A stretch of 64,000 nucleotides of DNA from Maratus speciosus (lineage: Eukaryota; Arthropoda; Arachnida; Araneae; Salticidae). Made by a program: the position numbers and the translations under genes. Every line of letters starts with the position of its first letter. Position 1 is the first letter of the stretch. The stretch spans positions 213,355,748-213,419,747 of the forward strand of contig OZ010794.1 in NCBI GenBank assembly GCA_963932465.1. The letters are read 5' to 3'. Under the pieces are notes generated by a model. The model saw only the letters and a list, made by a program, of their open reading frames with translations. It was not told the origin of the DNA and did no database searches. Of this stretch, positions 55,200-64,000 are shown in pieces.

Positions 55200-56520
55200 G
55201 TAGTTTCAGAGTTGATAAAGCAGTAGAGATCGCACGGTTCTTCTTTTTAATAACAATATATAAGAATAGAAATCTTACCCTGTTTACTCGCAGAATTTCT
55301 GTCTCTAATTAAGCCGAGAATTACTATTCAGAAATAGTAGCATTCAAACTCAGAAAATTTGCAAACCAGGTAAAACAGCAATGAAAAAAAAAACCCATAG
55401 GTAATTGCATTTTTCTTCATTATTATTTTTTATTTTATTATCAAATACATCTGAAATATAATTTTTGTTATATATTACCATTTTTATAAATTATACAGTG
55501 TTCGTGCAGATCAAGGAATTTTCAGGAGAGATATCAGTAATTTTTTAATAGAAAAATAAACTTATGTTGAACTCGTGAAATTTCGCATTACTTAAGCAGA
55601 GATTTTCTGTAAGAAAATATGTGTATAGAAATATTTCCTGTTCTGGAAATTCTAGGGCCCTGACGAACCATGTGATAAAGAAATAATTTTTGTTAACATA
55701 TTACTGTCCAAATGTCAGATTTAAAAAAAAAAAATCCTTATTTTTGCTTATTTTATAGAACGTCTTAATTTTTGGCAAAATTATTAAATTTATTTATAAC
55801 ATTTTGATGAAATTTCTTCCATGTTTATTCTTGAAGTACGTTTTATTCCATTACTGAAGTACGTTTAAGACGTATTTCCTATGAAACATTACCATTTTTA
55901 TAATAACACAGTCGCAAGATTTTAAATCTCAAGTTTATGGAAATATTTTAATATTTACTCATATACTGAATCTCATATTATTTGTACAATCCAAGAAATC
56001 AAGTATTTACAATGGATTTTCAATATCTTTTAACTTCATTTTCTCTCAAAATAACTTTACATTGTCAAATATAAATCTTCAATTGTTGCACTTTAATTTG
56101 ATTTCTCCGGAATGAAGCATTTCATAAATGTGGAATACGTTACTTTTATTTCTCTGTATATTTATTTTAATACAGAGAGGAAAAACGCTTCCAAAACGAG
56201 CAATAATAATATAAACACACCTTCACAAAATATAACAAGTTCGCAGAAATATATTCATGGGTTTGTATATTTCCATTTCGTTTAACGTTTCCTAAATTGT
56301 CTTCAGAAATGGATTTAATATTTCAGTTTTATATAAGCAACTAGTTCTATTTTCAACATATTTAGATATCGGTAAAGTCTCTTAAATCTTCAAAATTCCT
56401 TCATTTTCTTTTTCTTTCATTTTTCATGCTGAACTTATGAAATATTTTACCCCCGAAATTTCTGACTTAAAGTAAAACGAAGACAATTATTTACATATAG
56501 CGGCAGTTAAATGTGGAATC
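55200..56520. repeat. Segmental repeat R, copy 3
   Basis: Includes the 5' part missing from copies 1 and 2 (CTAATTAAGCC, AAATTTGCAAACCAGGTA and TTTTGTTATATATTACCA blocks) and the full 3' part. It has no insertions, so it is the best reference copy. Confidence 0.8.
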
Positions 56521-56659
56521 TGAGCAAAACCAGTAAAACATCAGTAGAAAATTAAATTAAATATACTGAAAGACTTCTTGTAAGAAATAAATAAAATAAA
56601 GAAAGAAACCGGAAAAAAATTAAGGTTCAAAATTAGTTTGTTTCTGTTAAAGATAAACA

Positions 56660-57013
56660 TCTGGAAAGGTTACTATTTTGAAATGGTAAAACTCCCCCTG
56701 TTACCTCTTTAATTAACCCTCCGTCTACCAGACGGGTCCATTGGACCCGACAGGTACATACAAAATATTCATTCAAACCAGAAATTTCTTTAAAATAAAC
56801 TAAGTATATAAACCAGACAAAAATAAGGTAAATAAATAAGTTAAATAGTTTTAAATAAAAATTCTGGTGTAGAACGTTTTATTAAAACTTGAATAAAATT
56901 CCCGGTAGATCTAGGGTTAATATATAATTAAATAGGACGAATTTTACGATTCCAAAAAAGTGGTGCCAATCAACAAATTTGAATTTTAAAAAAGTAGCCC
57001 ACTGGCAACACTG
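56660..57013. mobile_element. hAT-type MITE, CAGTGTTGCC family, with nested family A MITE
   Basis: The right end GTAGCCCACTGGCAACACTG is clear. TTTTGAAATGGTAAAACTCC at the left is the inner part, and the outermost left TIR is lost. The family A copy at 56717-56916 splits it. Confidence 0.8.
56717..56916. mobile_element. piggyBac-type MITE, family A, copy 4
   Basis: Exactly 200 bp with TTAA at 56713-56716 and 56917-56920. By eye identical to the inverted copy at 5892-6091 and about one base from the other two. Confidence 0.95.
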
Positions 57014-57029
57014 CTTTATCCAGGGGAGG

Positions 57030-57326
57030 GGGGAAATACTATATAATAACAATGGTTATTGCTTTCCCAGTTGATGAAACGCTAGAACTCGCGCGCTTGT
57101 GATAAGAAATGTTTACCTATTTACTCTCTACTGGCTCTAATTAAGCCAAAGATTACTATTCAAAATGCTGGTACTCAAACGCAGAAATTTTGAAGACCCG
57201 GTATAGCAGCAATTGAAAAAACATAGGTGACTGCATTTTACGTGAATCTTTTTTTTTAATCACCAAATACATTTGAAAAATAATTTTTGTTATATATTAC
57301 CATTTATATAATCTGTACTCATAGTA
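57030..57326. repeat. Segmental repeat R, copy 4, left part
   Basis: Matches 55200-55500 (CTAATTAAGCCAAAGATTAC, AATTTTTGTTATATATTACC). It is interrupted by the palindrome at 57327 and resumes at 58919-59010 with GGGAATTTTCAAGGAGA-type sequence. Confidence 0.75.
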
Positions 57327-58918
57327 CACTATATGGCCAAAGCCGACCGATCACTTGCGATTTTAGACGTTTTGTTAAATATCTAGAAAAATGCATGAGA
57401 AATTAGCCTGAAACTGCAGGTGTGTAAACAGAATAGTACAGGTCATATATTTCCGCAGAGATTTTTTCCAGAAACCCCATAGGGGACCGTCAACAAATTG
57501 AAAAAAACGAATATCTTTTTGATAACTCTGTAAAAACTAATATAACAAAAGCGTTCAAACACGAAATTTTTAATAAGTGGCTTATTGTAATATACCGTGT
57601 TCATTTTTATGAGGATAGCATGTATACTTGTAGAGAAATTAAGGTTTTTATAAGAACAGCCACAAATTTCGCCAAGTTTTTTGCTTATAATTTGCAGAGT
57701 TCTTAACCCCTTGAGGGGCAAGCAAAAATGGCTCTAAATATTGAATTCTTACCGGAATAATCGAAAAAGTTTATTTTAAAATAATGAAAAGCAATTTATC
57801 AACGATTTTCCTAGAAAGTTAAAAATATAAAATTTAGTAAAAATTTTCTGGAGAGAATCTTGTTTAAATTAGGTGGGATATATTTTATCCCACCGCCCCT
57901 CAAGGGGTTAATATAAAAAAAAAGTTCTTTTCAGTGTAATCAGATTTAAAAAATAATAAAAATTTGATGAAAAATGAGCAGGTTTACAAAGATATGTTTT
58001 CTCTGCGCATGCGCGAATGCAATCAAAATATAATATACATAATGTAGTAGCTAAGTATATAGAGCAACTTTCGTGAATGTCTCAAAATCATAGCTTGAAA
58101 ATTCTGAAAATAATCGTCGATAGAATAAGCTCGAAATCCGTTGTTCCCAGAAACAAGCAAAAAAATCAGGGGTTGAATCCAAATACAATAGTACGTGCAA
58201 TATTGTGTACGCTGTCTTGGCACTAATCAACATATATTTGATACAACCCCTGATCTTTTTGCTTGTTTTGGGGAACAACGGATTTCGAGCTTATTCTATC
58301 GACGATTATTTACAGAATTTTCAAGCTATGATTTTGAGACTTTCGCAAAAGTCGCTCTATATACTTAGCTAATACATTATGCACATTTTATTTTGATTGC
58401 ATTCGGCCATGCGCAGTGAGACATTTTTTAGTAAACCTGCTCATTGTTCATCCATTTTTTTTAAATTTTTTTATTCTGATTGCAAAGTATTGTGTACAAT
58501 ATTGTTTGTCATATTTTCTTAAAAGAACTTTTTTTGATATTAAGAACTCTGCAAATTATAAGCAAAAAACTTGGCGAAATTTAGGGCTGTTTTTATAAAA
58601 CCTTAATTTCTCTACGAGTATACATGCTATCCTCATAAAAATGAACACAGTATATTACAATAAGCCACTTATTAATAATCTCGTGTTTGAACGCTTTTGC
58701 TACATTAGTTTTTACAGGGTTATCCAAAATATATTCGATCTTTTTCAATTGGTTGACGGTCCCCTATGGGCTTCAGGAAAAAAATTTCGCAGAAGTATAT
58801 GAACTATACTATACTGTTTACACACCTGCAGTTTCAGGTTAATTCCTCATGTATTTTTCTAGATATTTAACAAAACGTCTAAAATCGCAAGTGATCGGTC
58901 ACCTTTGGCCACATAGTG
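57327..58918. mobile_element. 1.6-kb palindromic transposon, TA target
   Basis: TA at 57325-57326 and 58919-58920. Ends CACTATATGGCCAAAGCC and CCTTTGGCCACATAGTG. Almost the whole element is an inverted repeat with centre at about 58205. Arms are roughly 670-700 bp once the MITE at 57707 is excluded. Mirrored open frames in the arms are by-products. TA target and CACTATATGGCC ends suggest a Tc1/mariner-type mobiliser. Confidence 0.9.
57707..57907. mobile_element. piggyBac-type MITE, family C, with empty site in opposite arm
   Basis: 201 bp, CCCCTTGAGGGGC to GCCCCTCAAGGGG, TTAA at 57703-57706 and 57908-57911. The other palindrome arm reads GAGTTCTTAATATC when inverted, with a single TTAA. Confidence 0.95.
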
Positions 58919-59010
58919 TATAACAGGTTTTGCACCGGTCAGGGAATTTTCAAGGAGAAACATTAACATTTTTTTATAGAAAAATAAATTTGCATTGACG
59001 CTGAAATGTT
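58919..59010. repeat. Segmental repeat R, copy 4, right part
   Basis: Resumes the alignment to 55500-55590, with GTCAGGGAATTTTCAAGGAG and TTATAGAAAAATAAATTTG. The palindrome thus inserted in a pre-existing R copy. Confidence 0.7.
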
Positions 59011-59667
59011 CTATCATGGAAGACGGTAGTATTCCGAGTGACGCAGCCTTAAGCTTAAAATCGTATCGTAGAATTCGTAGATGGCGGAACTCATATATAC
59101 GGCTAACTCGACATCAAAGAAAACGCGAAAAGCCGCCATTTAATAACTCAGCAGATACAGGTCCTACTGTTCTGATTTTTTTACGAAGAGTCTTACATAT
59201 GCCGTCCAATCCTATTCTGAAAATTTTACATTTCTACGTGCAGTATATTTTGAGATCTAAATAGCCATTTTTAAACCGAAAGCGATGGAACGCGATGGAA
59301 GAAGTTCCTAATGTCAAAATCTGGAAAATTTCCCGGGCGATTTTCTTTAAATTGATACGTGATAGGAATCTGTTTTATGTGAAAGGATTAAGGTAATTTT
59401 TCTTTCCGGGTAAACTCAAATTTTCTTTTTAATTCACATTTTTTCCTCCGAAAATGATCTTATTAAAATAAATATATATAATGAATCTATTTTAGGTGAA
59501 CCGAATAAGACCATGTTTGTTTCCAGGAAAACTCTTATTCGTTTTATAATAGGCATGAAAATCGGACTATATTTTCCCACCATTTACGGGAATTTCATCG
59601 AAATTGCGCTTACTGTATTCATGCGCTTAATGTCTTCTGAACGTTTAGTGTAATGTTTACGAACCTT
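59011..59667. other. Spacer, orphan frame not recognised
   Basis: An 89-codon frame at 58995-59264 is basic (SYRRIRRWRNSYIRLTRHQR) but matches no family I know. No other feature seen. Confidence 0.35.
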
Positions 59668-59735
59668 CCGTTGCTCAGTCGGTTAAGTGTGGGCCGCGTA
59701 ATGAATAGGTCGCGAGGTCTGTCCTCTTTGAAACA
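59668..59735 (+). repeat. tRNA-derived SINE head, tentative
   Basis: GTTGCTCAGTCGGTTAAGTG resembles a tRNA D arm and box A. GAGGTCTGTCCTC about 40 bases on is a degenerate box B. There is no clean cloverleaf or T-run next to it. It may be a decayed tRNA or SINE. Confidence 0.4.
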
Positions 59736-59818
59736 GTAAGCATTTTTTTTTTATCAAGGTAAATTTGATTTTATGTTTCTATAAAAATGTATTTATTTAT
59801 TTTGATTTTTTTCTTTAA

Positions 59819-60005
59819 CCCCTTCGGGGCGGGAGCTTTTTACGAAATTTTTAATCTTTTGTCACCGTTTTTTAAAAACAGAAATTTGTGTCTTCTTGAA
59901 TCGAGAAAATGCGCTGATTAAATAAGACAAATTTTACTGGTGAGGAAAAACAGGGATTCTGAGCAATTCATGCGGCACGTATACGTGTCGCTCGTCCCCA
60001 AGGGG
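59819..60005. mobile_element. piggyBac-type MITE, family D
   Basis: TTAA at 59815-59818 and 60006-60009. Starts CCCCTTCGGGGCGGGAG and ends CGTCCCCAAGGGG. It shares GCACGTATACGTGTCGCTCG with 16704-16893. Confidence 0.9.
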
Positions 60006-60114
60006 TTAAGAGTTTCACCTATCACTATCTCGTGACAATTTTTCTGTGTAAGCCGGAAATCTGCCTACCGCGGAAAGGCTTTCAAGTCCCGGCAAATCCA
60101 TTGAAAATAACAAA

Positions 60115-60294
60115 CAGGGCTCCCAAATGGTCCGCCAACTGAATACCAATAAATTTTAACAGAAAATTTTATGGTAGGTTTCCGCTAGAATTAACTTTCA
60201 AAGGTGATTTCGGGCGGTTTGTAAGGAAAATCTAAAAAGAAAATTTTTCTAAAAAAATATTGGTATTCAGTTGGCGGACCATTTGAGAGCCCTG
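60115..60294. mobile_element. hAT-type MITE, CAGGGCTCCC family
   Basis: 180 bp, starting CAGGGCTCCCAAATGGTCCG and ending CGGACCATTTGAGAGCCCTG, with AACTGAATACCAAT inverted inside. Flanking sequence on both sides contains GCCGGAAATCTGCCTA-like repeats (60052 and 60315). No exact 8-bp duplication seen. Confidence 0.85.
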
Positions 60295-60676
60295 CATTAA
60301 TACGTGCTCCATAAGCCGGAATCTGCCTAACGCGAAAGGGAAAGGTTTTTAAGGTCCGCCGAAAGCCAATTGTTATATAAGACGGAAAAAAGAATATTTT
60401 AAAACCGAAAAGCATTCGGTAAATGGAACTTTAAAACTGATACAGTGCTCAGCAAAAGTTTAGACAATGACCGATTATGCTTCTGTGCTGAGAAGTATGT
60501 AACGAATTTTTGTAATTCAACTGTCACATATTACTGGGGACTTATCTTTCATACACAAACAATAAATTTTAATTTATACACTTTACATAATATATAATGA
60601 CAAAAATACAAATTTAACATTGTTGCAAAAGTATAGACAATCATCATGTTAACAGAAAAATATCCATAAATTAAAA

Positions 60677-61682
60677 TCAAACTGCACCTATATTGTCTGC
60701 TATTAATCCAAAAATGTGACTTTCCATCGAAGAAATTAAATCCTGCATCACTTGGGGGTCTATTTCGTACCAAACACGTTCAATATCTGATCGAAATTCA
60801 TTTACAGTGGAGTATTGATAAAAAATTGCATAAACCGAATGAAATATGATGCCACAAAAGTTTTCGATTGGGTTCAGATCAGGGCTACACGCGGGCCAGT
60901 CGAAAATAGTAATATTTTGAGAGTTAAACCAATTTTTTGATTTGTATGCAACAAGAATAGACGCATTATCTTGCTCAAATACATACTTTGGAAGAGGTAA
61001 ATTTCACCAAATGGCTGTAAATTGTTTTCCAATGTATGTATGTAGGGTTATACGCAGCTTGGCGACCATTGAGAAACTCCAGACATACTTGAGAATTAAA
61101 ACAAAGTGAGGCCCGTATCATCAACCCTTTCGAGGGCAAAGGACACCTAATTTTAATTCCAGAAGTGACAAGAATATTTAATTAAAATTTTCCTTTTATA
61201 ATATACGTGAAAATAAGCAATTTCATATTTTCTAATAACTTCGTTTATAAATTCTGGTATCAGTCCATTATTTCATCAGTTTATAAAAAGAATTACTCCG
61301 CGACAGGAAAGAGGTCAATTTGTTGTCAGATTTCAAGGCTGGTTGTTTTATCATTTTCATGTAAACTAATGTACATTTTTCTTTAATGCATCTACGAAAT
61401 TATCCGCTGACACAGAAAGCTCTGACTCACTTTTAATGCGATTAGCAGTCCTCATTTGCCTAGATGCCAGTTTATGGATCCTTTTACAATCTCGTTTTCT
61501 GGCCACATGAGTCCTCCAGATCTATGTTTTGCTTTGAAATAGTCACCCTTAGACAGTAATTAATAGACAGACTTCTTTGGCCGATTCAAAGTAGCTGAAA
61601 TTTCTGCAACAATCTTCCCTTTCGATTTCAGCTTCCATGCTTTAATTACTTCATCTGACTGAAAATTTCTTGCTCGCGGCAT
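60677..61682 (-). pseudogene. Mariner/Tc1-type transposase relic
   Basis: Start at 61682, MPRARNFQSDEVIKAWKLKS then IVAEISATLNRPKKSVY, an HTH region followed by a stop. The central part is poor. The C-terminal core shows FEQDNASILVAYKS (second Asp), WPACSPDLNPIENF (third acidic residue) and VWYEIDPQVMQDLISSM. The frame ends at 60677. The first catalytic Asp was not located. A TTAA-group MITE interrupts it at 61125-61314. Confidence 0.88.
61125..61314. mobile_element. piggyBac-type MITE at a TCAA target
   Basis: Starts CCCTTTCGAGGGC and ends GACAGGAAAGAGG, with CACCTAATTTTAATTCC inside as in family B. TCAA, not TTAA, stands at both edges (61121-61124 and 61315-61318). Confidence 0.8.
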
Positions 61683-61726
61683 CTTCACTAACCGATGCTA
61701 TCTCGAGGTGCACTTAAATACTTCAT

Positions 61727-61913
61727 CGAGGCTAACGAGAAAGACAGGCTTCCGCGGTGGGCCCGATTCTGCTTTTTTTACAGACCGCTGGAGTCACGTG
61801 ATGCTAGAATACACCAATGAAGGTGTGCGAAAAGAGCATCACGTGACTCCAGCGTTCTGTAAAAAAAGCAGAATCGGGCCCACCGCGGAAGCCTGTCTTT
61901 CTCGTTAGCCTCG
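61727..61913. mobile_element. CGAGGCTAAC foldback element, near-perfect palindrome
   Basis: 187 bp, CGAGGCTAACGAGAAAGACA to its exact inverse. Arms of about 85 bp include CTTCCGCGGTGGGCCCGATT and a CTGGAGTCACGTGATGCT block. TACTTCAT (61719-61726) and TACTTGAT (61914-61921) flank it, 7 of 8 alike. Mirrored open frames inside are artefacts. Confidence 0.92.
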
Positions 61914-62186
61914 TACTTGATGCATGCGACGTCATAAGTTTGAAATTTGCGTTTTTCCGTGAACAATTGCCAAAAAAAATCACAAAAGTGTCTAAACTTT
62001 TGCAATATGCAAATTTCACTTTTTTTCAGTTAAATTAAATAATATCCTACATTAAAACCGTTATTTCTGCCCTAAAACGTTTAAAATATATTTAAAAATA
62101 AGTACAGTCATTTGTATAACCCAAGTGTTCGTATTTTTTATTCAAAGGTTAAAAATCCCCAGTGTCTAAACTTTTGCTGAGGACTG

Positions 62187-63922
62187 TAGATAGATCAAAT
62201 ACATATAATAAATAAATACATATAAATTGCAAATATAAATAAAATTTTAAGTGATCTATAAGAGTTTCTTTTTATTTACAATTTTTAACACAAATAAATT
62301 TCTGTTTTTCTACTGTACATACAATTTAAATTATGCGTTTTTATTTTTTCCATTACACTTATAATAAAAAAAGAAAAAACTTCCCTTAATTCTTCCATTA
62401 CCTTAATAATAATAATAATAATAATAATAAATACATGCTGTTGTTCTAACTGTAAATGGAAGACTACGAGATTTAAAAAAAATGTCATACATTCAAAATT
62501 TTAAAAAGTAAATTTAAAAAAAAAAAATTAAATTCTTGTATGGTTGCATAAATTGGCATGCAAATAAATTGCAGTTTTATACTTTTATCTTTGGGGGAGG
62601 GAGAGGGGCTCAATTAAAGGTTTATTAAACTATGTCTTTAAATCAAAAGAGCATAAATTGCAAAATTTGTGATGTAAATTTATTTTTTTTAATATATTTA
62701 AATTATTTTTTATTGCAACAACAACAACAACAAAAAATACCTTGCAAACTTCCCATGTATTCACAGAAAGAATAAACTAAATAAAACCTGAAATTAAATA
62801 ATTCAGTTGGCTAAATAAATTATTAAACCGTTGCCTAGCATTAAGAATTTCAAGGTAAAAAATATAATTAAAATCTGTTTTTGAAGTAATTTAAGTGGCG
62901 TGTTACATGATTAGTTAAGTACATCAATAACTAAATGCTTTTCTGCATGGTATCGCCATCTATTGGCTAAATTCAGCATTAACAATAAATGGGGGGATAT
63001 CACAATAAAACTTTCTTTTCCATATTGGGAGCAATAATAATGTATTTTATGCATTTTATGCAGTTGTATCTAGTAAATCTAATAGCCAATATCTCCAATA
63101 CATCTATAGATTAAAAACTTACATGATGGAAAATTATATCTTAAAAAATTAAAAATCAGTAATTTCCCAAATAAATTTTATTTGAAAGTATTTTTTTTTT
63201 TTGCTTACAATTTTATTATATTTTAAATTTAAAAAAAAATTAAAGAGTAATATTTCTTTATATTTTTCATAAGAAAGTAAACTTTTTACTTGTAAGTTTT
63301 AACAAAGCTTTCTATATCTGTGAAACAAACCACAGCCCCCACATGTTGTATATTACTTCCATATCTTACTAAAAAGTTCTTAAAAAAATCAAATAGCACA
63401 GCTCTCTTTACAATATAAGAATGAGGTGTGCTTTTTGAGGGGGGGGGGATTAAAGGTGAATTGAAATCATGATTATGAGTTCCTATCATTAGTCTTTAAT
63501 TTTTTTAAAGATTTTTATTATTAATTTAAATAAGTAATGGTATCAACTAAGAAAACCCTTAACGGGTTACAAGTTTGTGACGCAGCACTTTATCTTATTG
63601 CTATAAGAATTTTAAATATGGAACTTAAAAATAATTATATCAAATTTTAAGTGACGCTATATTATTTATTTTATCATTTTATTTTTATATCGTCAATTCT
63701 CGCGCAGAACAGTTGAAAAAGTTTAAAAGAGTGAAATGCGCATAAAACGTTCTAAGATATGTTTGTATGTAATTGTTGAAAACAGAAACATGGAATTTTA
63801 TATATCTGGTACTTTTAAGACGTAAATAGTTGCACAGACAGTTGAAAAAAATCGAAGTTTAAATGAGTGAAATACGCGTAAAACTTTGTAAAAATTTTTA
63901 AGTTATGTTTTGTATGTAATTG
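62187..63922. other. A+T-rich stretch with simple repeats, no gene
   Basis: (AAT)n at 62404-62431, (CAA)n at about 62716-62734 and a poly-G run near 63440. No TIR pair or recognisable frame. Confidence 0.5.
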
Positions 63923-63926
63923 TTAA

Positions 63927-64000
63927 CCCATTGGGGGGCGGTGGGATAAAATATATCCCACCTAATTTAAACAAGATTCTCACCAGAAAATTTTAACTAA
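63927..64000. mobile_element. piggyBac-type MITE, family C, cut by window end
   Basis: TTAA at 63923-63926, then CCCATTGGGGGGCGGTGGGA and a ATATATCCCACCTAATTT block, as in the family C copies read in reverse. The other end lies beyond the window. Confidence 0.85.

Larger units (their letters stand above)
60443..62186 (-). mobile_element. Dead mariner/Tc1-type element with two later insertions
   Basis: TA at 60441-60442 and 62187-62188. TIRs CAGTGCTCAGCAAAAGTTTA and its inverse with one early mismatch. A second inner pair (GCAAAAGTATAGACA, GTGTCTAAACTTTTGC) lies near 60624 and 61986. A broken transposase occupies the minus strand. Confidence 0.92.

Noticed and set aside
57443..58278. Mirrored open frames in the 1.6-kb palindrome
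   Set aside because: The same sequence appears in both arms because of symmetry; no domain or codon signal.
61708..62019. Overlapping open frames on both strands
   Set aside because: They read through a near-perfect hairpin element, so identical peptides arise on both strands.
1..64000. Host protein-coding gene with introns
   Set aside because: No conserved exon-like frames with plausible splice sites were recognised; every convincing protein motif belongs to a mobile element. Short exons could still be missed by eye.

Overview
This window is eukaryotic, A+T-rich, non-coding DNA, most likely from an arthropod. The gag relic near 5.5 kb and the Tc1/mariner relic near 25 kb resemble elements I associate with spider genomes, so an arachnid source is my inference; I ran no search. 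I found no convincing host protein-coding gene. Nearly all of what can be recognised is transposable elements, their non-autonomous derivatives (MITEs), tandem repeats and palindromes. The one full-length open frame with a recognisable function is a Tc1-type transposase at 52765-53805. The six tRNA-Thr-like units at 43220-44514 are the only other candidate functional genes.

Layout. 1-1720 is a 304-bp tandem repeat with a hAT MITE. 1753-2820 is a Ty1/copia tail. 3.0-6.8 kb holds a diverged tandem repeat, a 454-bp LTR-like segment in two copies and a gag relic. 7.6-8.3 kb has two hAT-type elements. 10.7-15.4 kb holds tandem repeats, including a higher-order satellite at 13074-14790, and pogo-type ends. 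17.0-19.1 kb is a decayed Tigger/pogo element on the minus strand. 21.7-23.6 kb is a cluster of foldback elements. 23956-28838 is a 4.9-kb mariner-like element with long TIRs, a dead transposase and many later insertions. 29.1-34.1 kb has more MITEs, a degenerate tandem array and a palindrome. 35045-37257 is a Tigger element inserted inside a TTAA MITE. 38-40.5 kb is MITEs. 43130-44561 is the inverted tRNA-Thr-like array. 45.7-47.6 kb is a foldback. 48.8-59.0 kb is a repeatedly duplicated ~1.3-kb host segment split by a Tc1 element, a three-level nest of hAT-type elements and a 1.6-kb palindrome. 60443-62186 is a dead mariner/Tc1 element with two later insertions.

Two insertion signatures recur. 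Elements starting CCC and ending GGG sit between TTAA copies, as expected for piggyBac-type elements. Elements starting CAG, plus some other foldbacks, sit between 8-bp duplications, as expected for hAT-type elements. Several insertions can be proved inside the window because an empty copy of the target is also present. Four 200-bp TTAA MITEs are almost identical to one another, which implies recent mobilisation by a transposase encoded elsewhere. All boundaries and comparisons were made by eye.
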